A stretch of 9,815 nt of DNA from Rhodospirillales bacterium (GTDB lineage Bacteria; Pseudomonadota; Alphaproteobacteria; Rhodospirillales_A; JACZKS01): NCBI GenBank assembly GCA_018648445.1, contig JABGRG010000130.1:1-9815 (forward strand), read 5' to 3'. The position numbers were made by a program, and so were the translations under genes. Of this stretch, positions 1 through 7,046 are shown one piece after another (within the stretch, counting starts at the first letter, position 1; each line of letters starts with the position of its first letter). Below the pieces are notes generated by a model. That model ran no database searches. It was not told the DNA's origin and saw only the letters and a program-made list of their open reading frames with translations.

Positions 1-1557
1 GGAAGCGGCGTCCCCCAGTTCCTGCTTGATGCGCATGTCGAAATTGCCGCCGAGCTGAATATCCGTGCCGCGACCCGCCATGTTGGTGGCGATGGTTACC
101 GCGCCCGGCGCACCGGCCTGGGCGATAATCGAGGCTTCGCTCTGGTGATGGCGCGCGTTTAGCACGTTGTGCGGAATCTTCCTCTTTTTCAGCAGCTTGG
201 AAAGCTCTTCGGATTTCTCGATGGTGACGGTGCCGACCAGCGCCGGTTGCTGCCGCGTCTGACAATCGGAAATCACGTCAACGATGGCAGCGTTCTTTTC
301 GGTTGCCGTGCGGTAAACCTCGTCGTCGTCATCGGCGCGAATGCACGGAACGTTGGTCGGAATGTCGATGACTTCCAGTTTGTAAATTTCCTGGAATTCC
401 CCGGCTTCCGTCATGGCCGTGCCGGTCATGCCCGCCAGTTTCGGATAAAGCCTGAAATAATTCTGGAAGGTGATCGAGGCCAGCGTCTGGTTCTCGTTCT
501 GAACCTCGACCCGTTCCTTGGCTTCCAACGCCTGATGCAGACCGTCGGAATAGCGCCGCCCTTCCATCATACGCCCGGTGAATTCGTCGATGATGACGAC
601 CTTGCCGTCCTTGATCATGTAGTCGACGTCGCGGGTAAACAGATGGTGGGCGCGCAAGGCCTGATTGGCGTGATGAACCAGGGTAACGTTTTGCAAATCG
701 TACAGGTTGCCGGTTTCCATCATTCCGGCGGCGCGCAGCAGTTGCTCCAGGCTTTCGTTGCCGGCCTCGGTAAGCGTAACGGAACGCGCCTTTTCGTCCT
801 TTTCGTAATCCTCGTCCGTCAGCTTGGGGATAATCCGGTCGATGTTTTTGTAAAGCTCGGACGAATCCTCCGCGGGGCCGGAAATGATCAGTGGCGTGCG
901 CGCTTCATCGACCAAAATGCAGTCGACCTCATCGACGATGCCGAAATTGAAGGGCCGCTGGACCATGTCCTCCAGACTGAACTTCATGTTGTCGCGCAGA
1001 TAGTCAAAGCCCAGTTCGTTGTTGGTGCCGTAGGTGACGTCCGATGCGTAGGCTTTGCGCCGTTCGTCGTCGGAAAGGCCATGATAGATGCAGCCAACGG
1101 TCAGGCCGAGAAACTTGTATATCTGACCCATCCATTCGGCGTCGCGCTGGGCCAGATAGTCGTTGACCGTGACGACGTGCGAGCCCTTGCCGCCAACGGC
1201 ATTCAGGTAAACCGCCAGGGTGGCGACCAGGGTCTTGCCTTCACCGGTTTTCATCTCGGAGATCTGGCCGCGATGCAGAACAATGCCGCCGACAAGCTGC
1301 ACATCGAAATGGCGCTGCCCCAGGGTGCGTTTGGACGCTTCGCGCACCGTGGCGAAAGCTTCTACCAGTATTTCGTCGAGGGTCTCGCCATTGGCGACGC
1401 GTTCGCCGAACCATTTGGTGCGCGCGCGCAGATCGTCGTCGCTCAACGCTTCGAGTTCCGGCTCCAACGCGTTGATGGCGTCGACGTATTGATAAAGGCT
1501 CTTTACGTATCTTTCGTTGGCCGAGCCGAAAAGCCGCCGCGCAATAGCACCGATCAT
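1..1557 (-). CDS. secA: Preprotein translocase ATPase SecA, N-terminal 519 codons (cut by the left edge)
   Basis: SecA is the cytosolic ATPase that binds SecYEG and pushes unfolded preproteins across the inner membrane. Reading leftward from 1557, the protein begins [17 protein letters not shown], a typical SecA N terminus. Walker A is MKTGEGKT at residues 102-109 and Walker B is DEVD at 209-212, the same numbering as in E. coli Sec[13 protein letters not shown] follows, and the nucleotide-binding-domain-2 motif GRGTDI is at about 495-500. The frame is open to base 1. SecA is usually about 850-910 residues, so the rest of the motor, the helical scaffold and any zinc-binding C-terminal tail lie outside. 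The ATG at 1557 is preceded by a GAGG about 9 nt upstream. A near-consensus promoter lies about 70 nt upstream. The gene is divergent from the isomerase gene. I see no frameshift and all visible motifs are intact. Assignment is very secure. Confidence 0.98.
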   Translation of the reverse strand, partial: MIGAIARRLFGSANERYVKSLYQYVDAINALEPELEALSDDDLRARTKWFGERVANGETLDEILVEAFATVREASKRTLGQRHFDVQLVGGIVLHRGQISEMKTGEGKTLVATLAVYLNAVGGKGSHVVTVNDYLAQRDAEWMGQIYKFLGLTVGCIYHGLSDDERRKAYASDVTYGTNNELGFDYLRDNMKFSLEDMVQRPFNFGIVDEVDCILVDEARTPLIISGPAEDSSELYKNIDRIIPKLTDEDYEKDEKARSVTLTEAGNESLEQLLRAAGMMETGNLYDLQNVTLVHHANQALRAHHLFTRDVDYMIKDGKVVIIDEFTGRMMEGRRYSDGLHQALEAKERVEVQNENQTLASITFQNYFRLYPKLAGMTGTAMTEAGEFQEIYKLEVIDIPTNVPCIRADDDDEVYRTATEKNAAIVDVISDCQTRQQPALVGTVTIEKSEELSKLLKKRKIPHNVLNARHHQSEASIIAQAGAPGAVTIATNMAGRGTDIQLGGNFDMRIKQELGDAAS

Positions 1558-1864
1558 CAGAAAAACCTCAGGAAAAAACACACAGCCGCAAACCTGAAAA
1601 CAGGCCCGCGACAATCTGCGCCAAGAGATAGAGTGATCGTGCATCCGTGTCAATGTGGCGGGGGCCTTCCGACCCCTGTGAAATCACGATTAATTGACTT
1701 TGAAGGGCGGGATTTGCGCTTCTTGCGTATAAAACCAATATGAAGAAGCGCGCCGCCCTCTTGCAGCGGCCTTTCCATTGTGCATTATGCGCGATGCCGG
1801 TCAGACCGATGGACGCGTCGTGAGGACGCTTTACAGGCCGGTTCGTTGAAAAGGAAAAACAAAT
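1558..1864. promoter_or_regulatory. Divergent intergenic region between secA and the isomerase gene
   Basis: This 307-nt gap separates two divergent genes, so it must carry both promoters. The secA-facing promoter (1625-1653) is convincing. For the rightward gene, a weaker candidate is TTGCAG (1761-1766), a 16-nt spacer and CATTAT (1783-1788). The rightward gene has a clear ribosome binding site AAGGA at 1851-1855, 9 nt before the ATG at 1865. I see no other gene, RNA or repeat in the gap. Confidence 0.5.
1625..1653 (-). promoter_or_regulatory. Predicted sigma-70 promoter of secA
   Basis: On the minus strand a perfect -35 hexamer TTGACA (1653-1648) is followed by a 17-nt spacer and a -10 hexamer TATCTC (1630-1625), which matches TATAAT at four of six positions. 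It points at secA and implies a leader of roughly 60 nt. This is inferred from consensus and spacing only. Confidence 0.6.
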
Positions 1865-2728
1865 ATGCCGAAGTTCGTTGCCCCGGCCCTTCAGGTTATT
1901 GGGCTTGCCGTTCTGCTGACCGTCAGCGGATTTTCTTCGACCGCACAGGCTGCCAATGACCCGGTTGTGGCCAACGTCAACGGGACGCAGGTTATGCTGT
2001 CCGATGTTCAAAAAGCCCATCAGCAGCTTCCCGACCCGTATCGGGGCTATCCGATCAACATGATTTTCGGCGACCTTCTTAATATTGTCGTTGACCGCCG
2101 TATCGCTGCGCTCGCCGCGCGTGATCAGGGATTGCAGGACGATGCCGAAGTCAAGGACACCATGGCCCGGCTCGAAGAGCAGGTGCTTCAGCGGGTTTTG
2201 CTGGAACGGCAAATCAACGAGCAGATCACCGAGACGGCTCTGCGCGAGGCCTACGACAAGATGATCGCCGATGCCGTAACCGCCGAGCAGATCAACGCCC
2301 GGCACATCCTTGTCGAATCGGAAGCTGACGCCAAACAGGTCATCGAAGAATTGAACGGCGGCGCCGATTTTGCCGAGCTGGCGAAAACGAAGTCGACCGG
2401 CCCGTCCGGCCCCAAGGGTGGCGATCTGGGATACTTCGAAAAAGGACAGATGGTGCCGGAATTCTCGGAAGCCGCCTTCGCGCTGAAAATCGGCGAGTTC
2501 ACCAAGGAACCGGTCAAAACCCAGTTCGGCTGGCACGTGATCAAGCTGGAAGACCGTCGCACGGCTGAGCCGCCGAGCTTTGAAGCTTCGCAAGACCAGC
2601 TTAAGGCCCAATTGTCGCAGCAGATCGGTTCCGTTTACATCAAGGGCCTGCGCGAAACGGCGACCATTGAACGCTTCAAGATGGATGGCACACCGGAAGA
2701 GGTTAAGCCCGAAGAGGCTAAAAAGTAG
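1865..2728 (+). CDS. Exported PpiC/SurA-type (parvulin) peptidyl-prolyl cis-trans isomerase
   Basis: This is a 287-residue protein of the parvulin class, which isomerises peptidyl-proline bonds and assists folding of exported proteins. Residues 1-29 form a signal peptide with a hydrophobic stretch around 7-23 and a likely cleavage at AQA-A. Residues 30-135 are a SurA/PrsA-like helical N-terminal region rich in Glu and Gln. The parvulin domain spans about 142-230, with ARHILV near 145-150, GGDLGYFEKGQMVPEF near 185-200 and FGWHVIKLED at 221-230. The C-terminal tail is charged (ending PEEVKPEEAKK). There is no lipobox cysteine, so a periplasmic location is inferred. A good ribosome binding site supports the ATG at 1865. 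The argJ start lies 30 nt downstream in the same direction, suggesting co-transcription. The exact subfamily name (SurA, PpiD or PrsA-like) cannot be settled by eye. Confidence 0.93.
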   Translation: MPKFVAPALQVIGLAVLLTVSGFSSTAQAANDPVVANVNGTQVMLSDVQKAHQQLPDPYRGYPINMIFGDLLNIVVDRRIAALAARDQGLQDDAEVKDTMARLEEQVLQRVLLERQINEQITETALREAYDKMIADAVTAEQINARHILVESEADAKQVIEELNGGADFAELAKTKSTGPSGPKGGDLGYFEKGQMVPEFSEAAFALKIGEFTKEPVKTQFGWHVIKLEDRRTAEPPSFEASQDQLKAQLSQQIGSVYIKGLRETATIERFKMDGTPEEVKPEEAKK

Positions 2729-2758
2729 CGCTAAGGGGAAACCCGAAAAGGGGGAAAC

Positions 2759-3991
2759 ATGACCAAAATCTCGCCGTTGGCACCTGCGGGCTTTCCGAAC
2801 ATGCCGACCATCGCCGGGGTGCGCCTTGGCGTGGCGGCATGCGGTGTTCGTTACGCCAAGCGTGATGACCTGATGGTCGCCGAACTGACCCCCGGCAGCA
2901 CCGTGGCCGGGGTGTTCACCCAATCGTTGACGGCTTCGGCTCCGGTTGAATGGTGCCGCGAGGTGGTGCAGGGCGGCAGCGCCCGCGCTTTGATCGTCAA
3001 CACCGGCAACGCCAACGCGTTCACCGGCGCGGCGGGGGACAAAACGGTCGCAGCGACGGTGAAGGCCGCTGCCGGTGTTTTTGATTGCCGGACCGACGAG
3101 GTGTTTGTTGCCTCGACCGGCGTCATTGGCGAACCCATGGACCCCAGCCCCATCACGTCTGCCCTTCCCGGCATGCCCGAACAACTTTCGGGTGAAGCCT
3201 GGGAAGCCGCCGCCGGGGCGATCAAAACCACAGATACCTTCGCCAAGGGCGTTGTCCGCACGGCGCGCATTGGCGATGTCGAAGTCACCATCGGCGGCAT
3301 CGCCAAGGGAGCGGGGATGATCGCGCCCGACATGGCGACCATGCTGGCTTTCGTGTTTACCGACGCCGCCGTTCCGTCGGCTGTGCTGCAAGCCTGCCTG
3401 AAACCCGCCGTTGATCGCTCCTTCAACTCGATTACGGTCGATAGCGACACCTCGACCAGCGATACGGTTCTGGTGTTCGCCACCGGGGCCGGTCCGACCC
3501 ATGCCCCGGTGCGTGCCCAGAGCGACGGGCACCTTCGCGATTTTCGCGAGAAACTGGAAGAAGTTCTGGTTGAGCTGGCCCGCCAGATCGTGCGCGACGG
3601 CGAGGGCGCGTCCAAGTTCGTGTCCGTCACCGTTACGGGTGCGGCCAGCGCGCTTGCGGCGCGGCGTATTGCCAAGGCCATCGCCAATTCACCGCTGGTG
3701 AAAACCGCCATTGCGGGTGAGGATGCCAACTGGGGCCGCATTGTCATGGCTGTCGGCAAGGCGGGCGAGAAGGCCGATCGCGACAAACTGGCCATCAGCA
3801 TCGGCGGCATTGCGCTGACCGAAAACGGCGGCGCCATTCCTGATTTCGACGAAACGCCGGTCGCCGCCCATATGAAGGGTCAGGAAATCGACATTGCCGT
3901 GGATGTGGGCGTGGGGCGCGGGAGCGCGACCGTGTGGACGTGCGATCTGACCCACGAATACATTGCGATCAATGCCGATTACCGTTCGTAG
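2759..3991 (+). CDS. argJ: Bifunctional glutamate N-acetyltransferase / amino-acid N-acetyltransferase ArgJ
   Basis: ArgJ transfers the acetyl group from N-acetylornithine to glutamate, regenerating N-acetylglutamate in the cyclic arginine pathway. Many members also use acetyl-CoA. The 410-residue length is normal. NTGNANAFTG (81-90) and STGVIGEP (119-126) are family motifs; Thr120-Gly121 are the expected oxyanion-hole residues. KGAGMIAPDMATML at 183-196 holds the autoproteolysis site between Ala193 and Thr194, where Thr194 becomes the N-terminal nucleophile of the beta chain. The C terminus ends in INADYRS, as is usual. A strong ribosome binding site (AAGGGGGA) precedes the ATG, and the gene follows the isomerase gene closely, probably as an operon. 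It converges with the solute-binding protein gene with only 8 nt between stops. No oddities are seen. Mono- versus bifunctionality cannot be decided from the sequence. Confidence 0.97.
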   Translation: MTKISPLAPAGFPNMPTIAGVRLGVAACGVRYAKRDDLMVAELTPGSTVAGVFTQSLTASAPVEWCREVVQGGSARALIVNTGNANAFTGAAGDKTVAATVKAAAGVFDCRTDEVFVASTGVIGEPMDPSPITSALPGMPEQLSGEAWEAAAGAIKTTDTFAKGVVRTARIGDVEVTIGGIAKGAGMIAPDMATMLAFVFTDAAVPSAVLQACLKPAVDRSFNSITVDSDTSTSDTVLVFATGAGPTHAPVRAQSDGHLRDFREKLEEVLVELARQIVRDGEGASKFVSVTVTGAASALAARRIAKAIANSPLVKTAIAGEDANWGRIVMAVGKAGEKADRDKLAISIGGIALTENGGAIPDFDETPVAAHMKGQEIDIAVDVGVGRGSATVWTCDLTHEYIAINADYRS

Positions 3992-3999
3992 CGCGCGGG

Positions 4000-4743
4000 C
4001 TATTGCGCGAAGTGGCTATCGAAGATTTTCTGAATGGTTCCGTCCGCTTTCAGCGTTTTGAAGGCGAGGTTGAATTTCTCCACCAGCGCCGGGCCGCCCG
4101 CGAGCTTCTTCGAGATGAGAAGATGCCCCGGGTTCGTATCGATTGGGGGCAGGAGGGTTTTGAACTCATTGGCTGAATTTGGAAATTCGTCCGAAAACAA
4201 AACCTTGAGAACGAGTTCGTCCTCCCAGGCAAAGTCGATCCGGACCGCTTTGAGCATCTTCAGGCAATTATCGATGCCGGCAACCCGATGTCGCTTCAAA
4301 TTCCCCGCCTTGTAGGCGGCCTCAAATTGAGCAACATCGGCGTATCCCAGTGGAAGGCAATATCTCTTGCCCTTCAAATCCTGGGGCTCCACCGATGAAA
4401 TCGGGGAACTTTCCCGCACCACCATCACGGTGCTGTAATCGTTGATCGGGACCGTGACGAGAAAATTCGTGTCCCGCTCGGGCGACCTGATATGCGAAAA
4501 AACGCCGTCGATTTTTCCCCCTTTGGCTTCCACCTCGCCCCGACGCCACGGCAGGAAGCGGATATCGGTTTCCACGCCGATCTCGGCAAAGGTGCGTTTT
4601 ACGATTTCGGTAACAAAACCGCCGTTCTTCAAGTCGGCGGACGTGTAGGGCGCATATTCACCGGTACCCAGCACAATGGTATCCGCGTGGGCGGAAAGAT
4701 GCGCCATGAACACAAAAGCAATCGCTGACAGAAATACCTTCAT
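4000..4743 (-). CDS. Periplasmic solute-binding protein, family 3 (SBP_bac_3-like), solitary
   Basis: This 247-residue protein starts with a clear signal peptide (MKVFLSAIAF through SAHA, cleavage after about residue 20). The mature part begins DTIVLGTGEYAPYTS, the usual opening of family 3 solute-binding proteins, which bind small polar molecules such as amino acids in the periplasm. IDGVFSHIRSPERD, the segment around DLKGKRYCLPLGYAD and the C-terminal LKADGTIQKIFDSHFAQ also fit the fold. A GGAAGG ribosome binding site lies 10 nt upstream of the ATG. No ABC permease or ATPase gene is adjacent. It therefore either serves a transporter elsewhere or is one of the orphan binding proteins common in marine Proteobacteria; the ligand cannot be named. 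It sits between argJ and the GNAT-Nudix gene, on the opposite strand to both. Confidence 0.88.
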   Translation of the reverse strand: MKVFLSAIAFVFMAHLSAHADTIVLGTGEYAPYTSADLKNGGFVTEIVKRTFAEIGVETDIRFLPWRRGEVEAKGGKIDGVFSHIRSPERDTNFLVTVPINDYSTVMVVRESSPISSVEPQDLKGKRYCLPLGYADVAQFEAAYKAGNLKRHRVAGIDNCLKMLKAVRIDFAWEDELVLKVLFSDEFPNSANEFKTLLPPIDTNPGHLLISKKLAGGPALVEKFNLAFKTLKADGTIQKIFDSHFAQ

Positions 4744-4964
4744 TGCCGACCAGCCTTCCCGCTTTCAGGTTTCCCCAAACCTTGATTGGAACGGCATTTT
4801 CTACGGGGTACTTAGCCAAAAAACCGTAACACTGTTTTTCGTTGGGATGTAGAGATTTTTTTCTGCGATCCCCATGTCGATTTATTTACCGGTCGAACAT
4901 GCGGCCGGTCGCATGGTATCAAACGGGAGTTGGCTGAAATGATTTGGACGGCGGTAGTATTTCG
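4744..4964. promoter_or_regulatory. Divergent intergenic region with an inverted repeat
   Basis: This region separates the leftward solute-binding protein gene from the rightward GNAT-Nudix gene. It is more AT-rich than its surroundings, with several T runs. The clearest structure is an inverted repeat with arms ACCGGTCG (4888-4895) and CGGCCGGT (4902-4909) around a 6-nt spacer; the arms form an 8-bp stem including one G-U pair. It could be an operator or a leader hairpin for the rightward genes. No run of T follows it, so it does not look like a terminator. I could not find a well-spaced sigma-70 promoter for either gene. Confidence 0.4.
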
Positions 4965-5966
4965 ATGTCGGTGACTGATCCCGGATGCATGAACGCGGCG
5001 CGCGCCTGGGAAGGCCGTGTCATTGAAGCGCCGCGTCTGCGCCTTCGCCCCGTCTGTGAGGCTGACATTCCGGCCATGATTGAACTGGCCGGCGACTGGG
5101 AAGTGTCGCGCCATACCGGCGTTATTCCCCATCCCTACGGCATCGAGGACGCCCGCACGTTCATATCCGCGTCGGCCCGCAAGCAAGCCACGCAAACCGG
5201 CATTGATTTCGTCATCGAACGCCGCGATGCGCCGGGAATGATCGGTTGCGCCGGGTTTCTTGCGGGAAATTGCGAGGGAAACCCCGAGCCGGAGCCCGAA
5301 ATCGGCTATTGGATCGGCAGGCCGCACTGGGGCCACGGGTTCGCGACCGAGGCGCTGGGCGAACTTCTGCGGCTGATGTTCGGGTCTTTCGAATTTGCGG
5401 ACGTTCGGGCATCGGTTATGGACGGAAACGAGGTTTCGTGCCGGGTGCTGGAAAAAGCCGGGTTCGACCGGGTGGGCGCGGGAACGGGCGTGCGCGGTCG
5501 ATGCAAGGACCGCACGACCGTTGAATTCACCTATTCCCGCGATGACTGGCTCAAGAAGGAAGCCGCGCGCCCGACGATTTTCGTTGTTGCTGCCGCGCTG
5601 GTGGACGCCGATGGACGCGTTCTGATGGCCCAGCGGCTTGAGGGCACCACCATGGCCGGATTGTGGGAATTTCCGGGCGGCAAGGTGCGCGCCGGTGAAA
5701 CGCCCGAGGCCGCCCTGGTGCGCGAACTGGCCGAGGAAATCGGCGTCGATATTACGCAATCCTGTCTCGCCCCCTTCACCTTCGCTTCGCACGCCTACCC
5801 GGACTTCCATTTGTTGATGCCGCTATACGTCTGCCGGGTGTGGAAGGGCGAGGTGACGGCAAAAGAAGGCCAGCAACTGAAATGGGTGCGGCCCAACAAA
5901 ATGCGTGATCTTCCCATGCCGCCCGCCGATATACCCCTTGTCGCCATGCTCCGGGATCTTCTGTAA
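4965..5966 (+). CDS. Fusion protein: GNAT N-acetyltransferase + MutT-like Nudix hydrolase
   Basis: Two enzyme domains share one reading frame (333 residues from the ATG at 4965). Residues about 20-190 are a RimJ/RimL-type GNAT acetyltransferase: APRLRLRPVCEADIPAMI opens the fold, and the acetyl-CoA loop is PHWGHGFATEAL near 120-131. Residues about 205-331 are a Nudix domain with a complete Nudix box GX5EX7REUXEEXGU starting at Gly239, with metal-binding Glu residues in RELAEEIGV. WEFPGGK before it is typical of MutT-like (d)NTP pyrophosphohydrolases that remove oxidised nucleotides. The acetyl acceptor is unknown. The same fusion is known in Alphaproteobacteria, where GNAT and MutT genes often follow argJ. 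The start is uncertain: a TTG at 4944 (7 residues longer) and an ATG at 4989 are alternatives and none has a strong ribosome binding site. The stop overlaps the next start by one base. Confidence 0.92.
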   Translation: MSVTDPGCMNAARAWEGRVIEAPRLRLRPVCEADIPAMIELAGDWEVSRHTGVIPHPYGIEDARTFISASARKQATQTGIDFVIERRDAPGMIGCAGFLAGNCEGNPEPEPEIGYWIGRPHWGHGFATEALGELLRLMFGSFEFADVRASVMDGNEVSCRVLEKAGFDRVGAGTGVRGRCKDRTTVEFTYSRDDWLKKEAARPTIFVVAAALVDADGRVLMAQRLEGTTMAGLWEFPGGKVRAGETPEAALVRELAEEIGVDITQSCLAPFTFASHAYPDFHLLMPLYVCRVWKGEVTAKEGQQLKWVRPNKMRDLPMPPADIPLVAMLRDLL

Positions 5967-6733
5967 TGCCTAATCTCACCGTTGGCCCCACCGCCTGCCT
6001 GATCCTCATCGGCAACGAAGTCCTGTCGGGCCGCACCAAGGACGCCAACCTGCAATATCTGGGAACGCGCCTGACCGAACTGGGAATTCGCATGGCGGAG
6101 GCCCGCGTCATTCCCGACATCGAGGCCGTCATCATCGAATCCTTGAACGAATGCCGGGCCAAGTTTGATTACGTGTTTACCACCGGCGGCATCGGCCCCA
6201 CCCACGACGATATTACGTCGGTCTGCGTGGCCAAGGCCTTTGGCGTGGCGCTGGAACGCAATGCCGAAGCCCGCGCGCTTCTGATGCGCAACTATACCAG
6301 CGCCACCGAACTGACCGAAGCGCGCCTGAAAATGACCGAAATCCCGGTTGGCGCGACACTGGTTGAAAACCCGGTCAGCCACGCGCCCGGTTATCGAATG
6401 GGCAACGTCTTCGTTTTCGCGGGCATCCCGCGCATCATGCAGGCCATGTTCGAAGGCATCGTTGATATTCTCGAGGGCGGCGCGCCGACCCTAAGCACGG
6501 CGATCACCGCGCGCATTCCCGAAGGCATTCTGGGCGGCCCGCTGGCCGCCGTGCAGGCCCGCTTCGCCGATGTTGAAATCGGCAGCTATCCCTTCAAGAA
6601 AGGCAACGGAATTTTCGGGGCCAGCCTGATCTTGCGCTCGTCTGACGCCGCCGAACTGGATCAGGCCGCCGACGCCGTGCGCCGCATGATCCGCGATCTC
6701 GGCGCCGAACCGCTGGAAGGCGATATGGTTTAG
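5966..6733 (+). CDS. Molybdopterin-binding (MoaB/MogA-like) CinA-type domain protein
   Basis: This 255-residue protein belongs to the MoCF_biosynth family, whose fold binds molybdopterin or a nucleotide. In the CinA branch it is linked to NAD-recycling pyrophosphatase activity. The N terminus has CLILIGNEVLSGRTKDAN (11-28) and the phosphate-binding FTTGGIGPTHDDIT lies near 71-84; both are hallmarks. GYRMGNVFVFAGIPRIMQAMF in the middle matches the conserved CinA segment. It lacks the C-terminal PncC-like nicotinamide-nucleotide amidase domain of full-length CinA (about 400 residues), so it is a stand-alone version. Its ATG overlaps the TAA of the GNAT-Nudix gene (TAATG), indicating translational coupling and one operon. 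Its last 4 nt overlap the end of the convergent hypothetical gene. The substrate is not determined by sequence. Confidence 0.92.
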   Translation: MPNLTVGPTACLILIGNEVLSGRTKDANLQYLGTRLTELGIRMAEARVIPDIEAVIIESLNECRAKFDYVFTTGGIGPTHDDITSVCVAKAFGVALERNAEARALLMRNYTSATELTEARLKMTEIPVGATLVENPVSHAPGYRMGNVFVFAGIPRIMQAMFEGIVDILEGGAPTLSTAITARIPEGILGGPLAAVQARFADVEIGSYPFKKGNGIFGASLILRSSDAAELDQAADAVRRMIRDLGAEPLEGDMV

Positions 6734-6924
6734 GGACGCCCTAGTCCGCGGAACAGAACGCGGGCCTTGCCCGTGGCGATGACGCCGCTGTTGCGCTGCT
6801 CGGCGTAACCCAGATCAATCAGTTTTTCCAAATGTTCGGTGGGGATTGCACTGCGCAACCGGTCGTTCTCGACGATATCGCGCAGGGTATCTTTTTCGGC
6901 CTGATTAAGTTCGTCCACGATCAT
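6730..6924 (-). CDS. Small hypothetical protein, possible winged-helix-like fold
   Basis: This is a 64-residue frame from the ATG at 6924 (a GTG directly before it, at 6927, would add one residue). I do not recognise a named family. The sequence is charged and predicted helical at the N terminus (DELNQAEKDTLRDIVEND). It then has TEHLEKLIDLGYAEQ followed by GVIATGKARVL, a helix-turn-strand pattern reminiscent of the recognition helix and wing of small winged-helix proteins. That resemblance is weak and is my inference only. A purine-rich AGGGGG lies 10 nt upstream of the ATG. Codon use matches the neighbouring genes and it packs tightly against the end of the CinA-like gene with a 4-nt convergent overlap, which supports a real gene. 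Confidence 0.65.
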   Translation of the reverse strand: MIVDELNQAEKDTLRDIVENDRLRSAIPTEHLEKLIDLGYAEQRNSGVIATGKARVLFRGLGRP

Positions 6925-7002
6925 CACCCTCTATCCCCCTTTGTTCCTTCGAGTGTCTGGGCATATTGGGATGACGGACGCACCGTTCAATAAATCCATA
7001 AC

Positions 7003-7031
7003 TTGCACTTGCGCCACCGCCCCGATACCCT
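7003..7031 (+). promoter_or_regulatory. Candidate promoter of the split tRNA-Leu gene
   Basis: A -35-like TTGCAC (7003-7008), 17-nt spacer and TACCCT (7026-7031) sit just upstream of the tRNA. The -10 hexamer keeps the first T, second A and final T of TATAAT. Transcription would start about 9 nt before the mature tRNA 5' end, a usual distance. This is inferred from consensus only. Confidence 0.4.
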
Positions 7032-7046
7032 GCGCCCCAACCAGAT

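Noticed and set aside
169..1743. Rightward open frame of 524 codons
   Set aside because: It is antisense to secA, whose minus-strand translation shows all SecA motifs; the rightward translation has no recognisable domain.
1568..3532. Leftward open frame of 654 codons
   Set aside because: It is antisense to the isomerase and argJ genes and runs through the divergent promoter region; its Gly/Arg/His-rich composition is that of a shadow frame in GC-rich DNA.
3985..4012. Bidirectional terminator between argJ and the solute-binding protein gene
   Set aside because: There are short GCGCG repeats but no convincing stem with a T tract on either strand.
4812..5810. Leftward open frame of 332 codons
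   Set aside because: It is opposite the GNAT-Nudix gene, which has complete enzyme motifs; the antisense frame has none.
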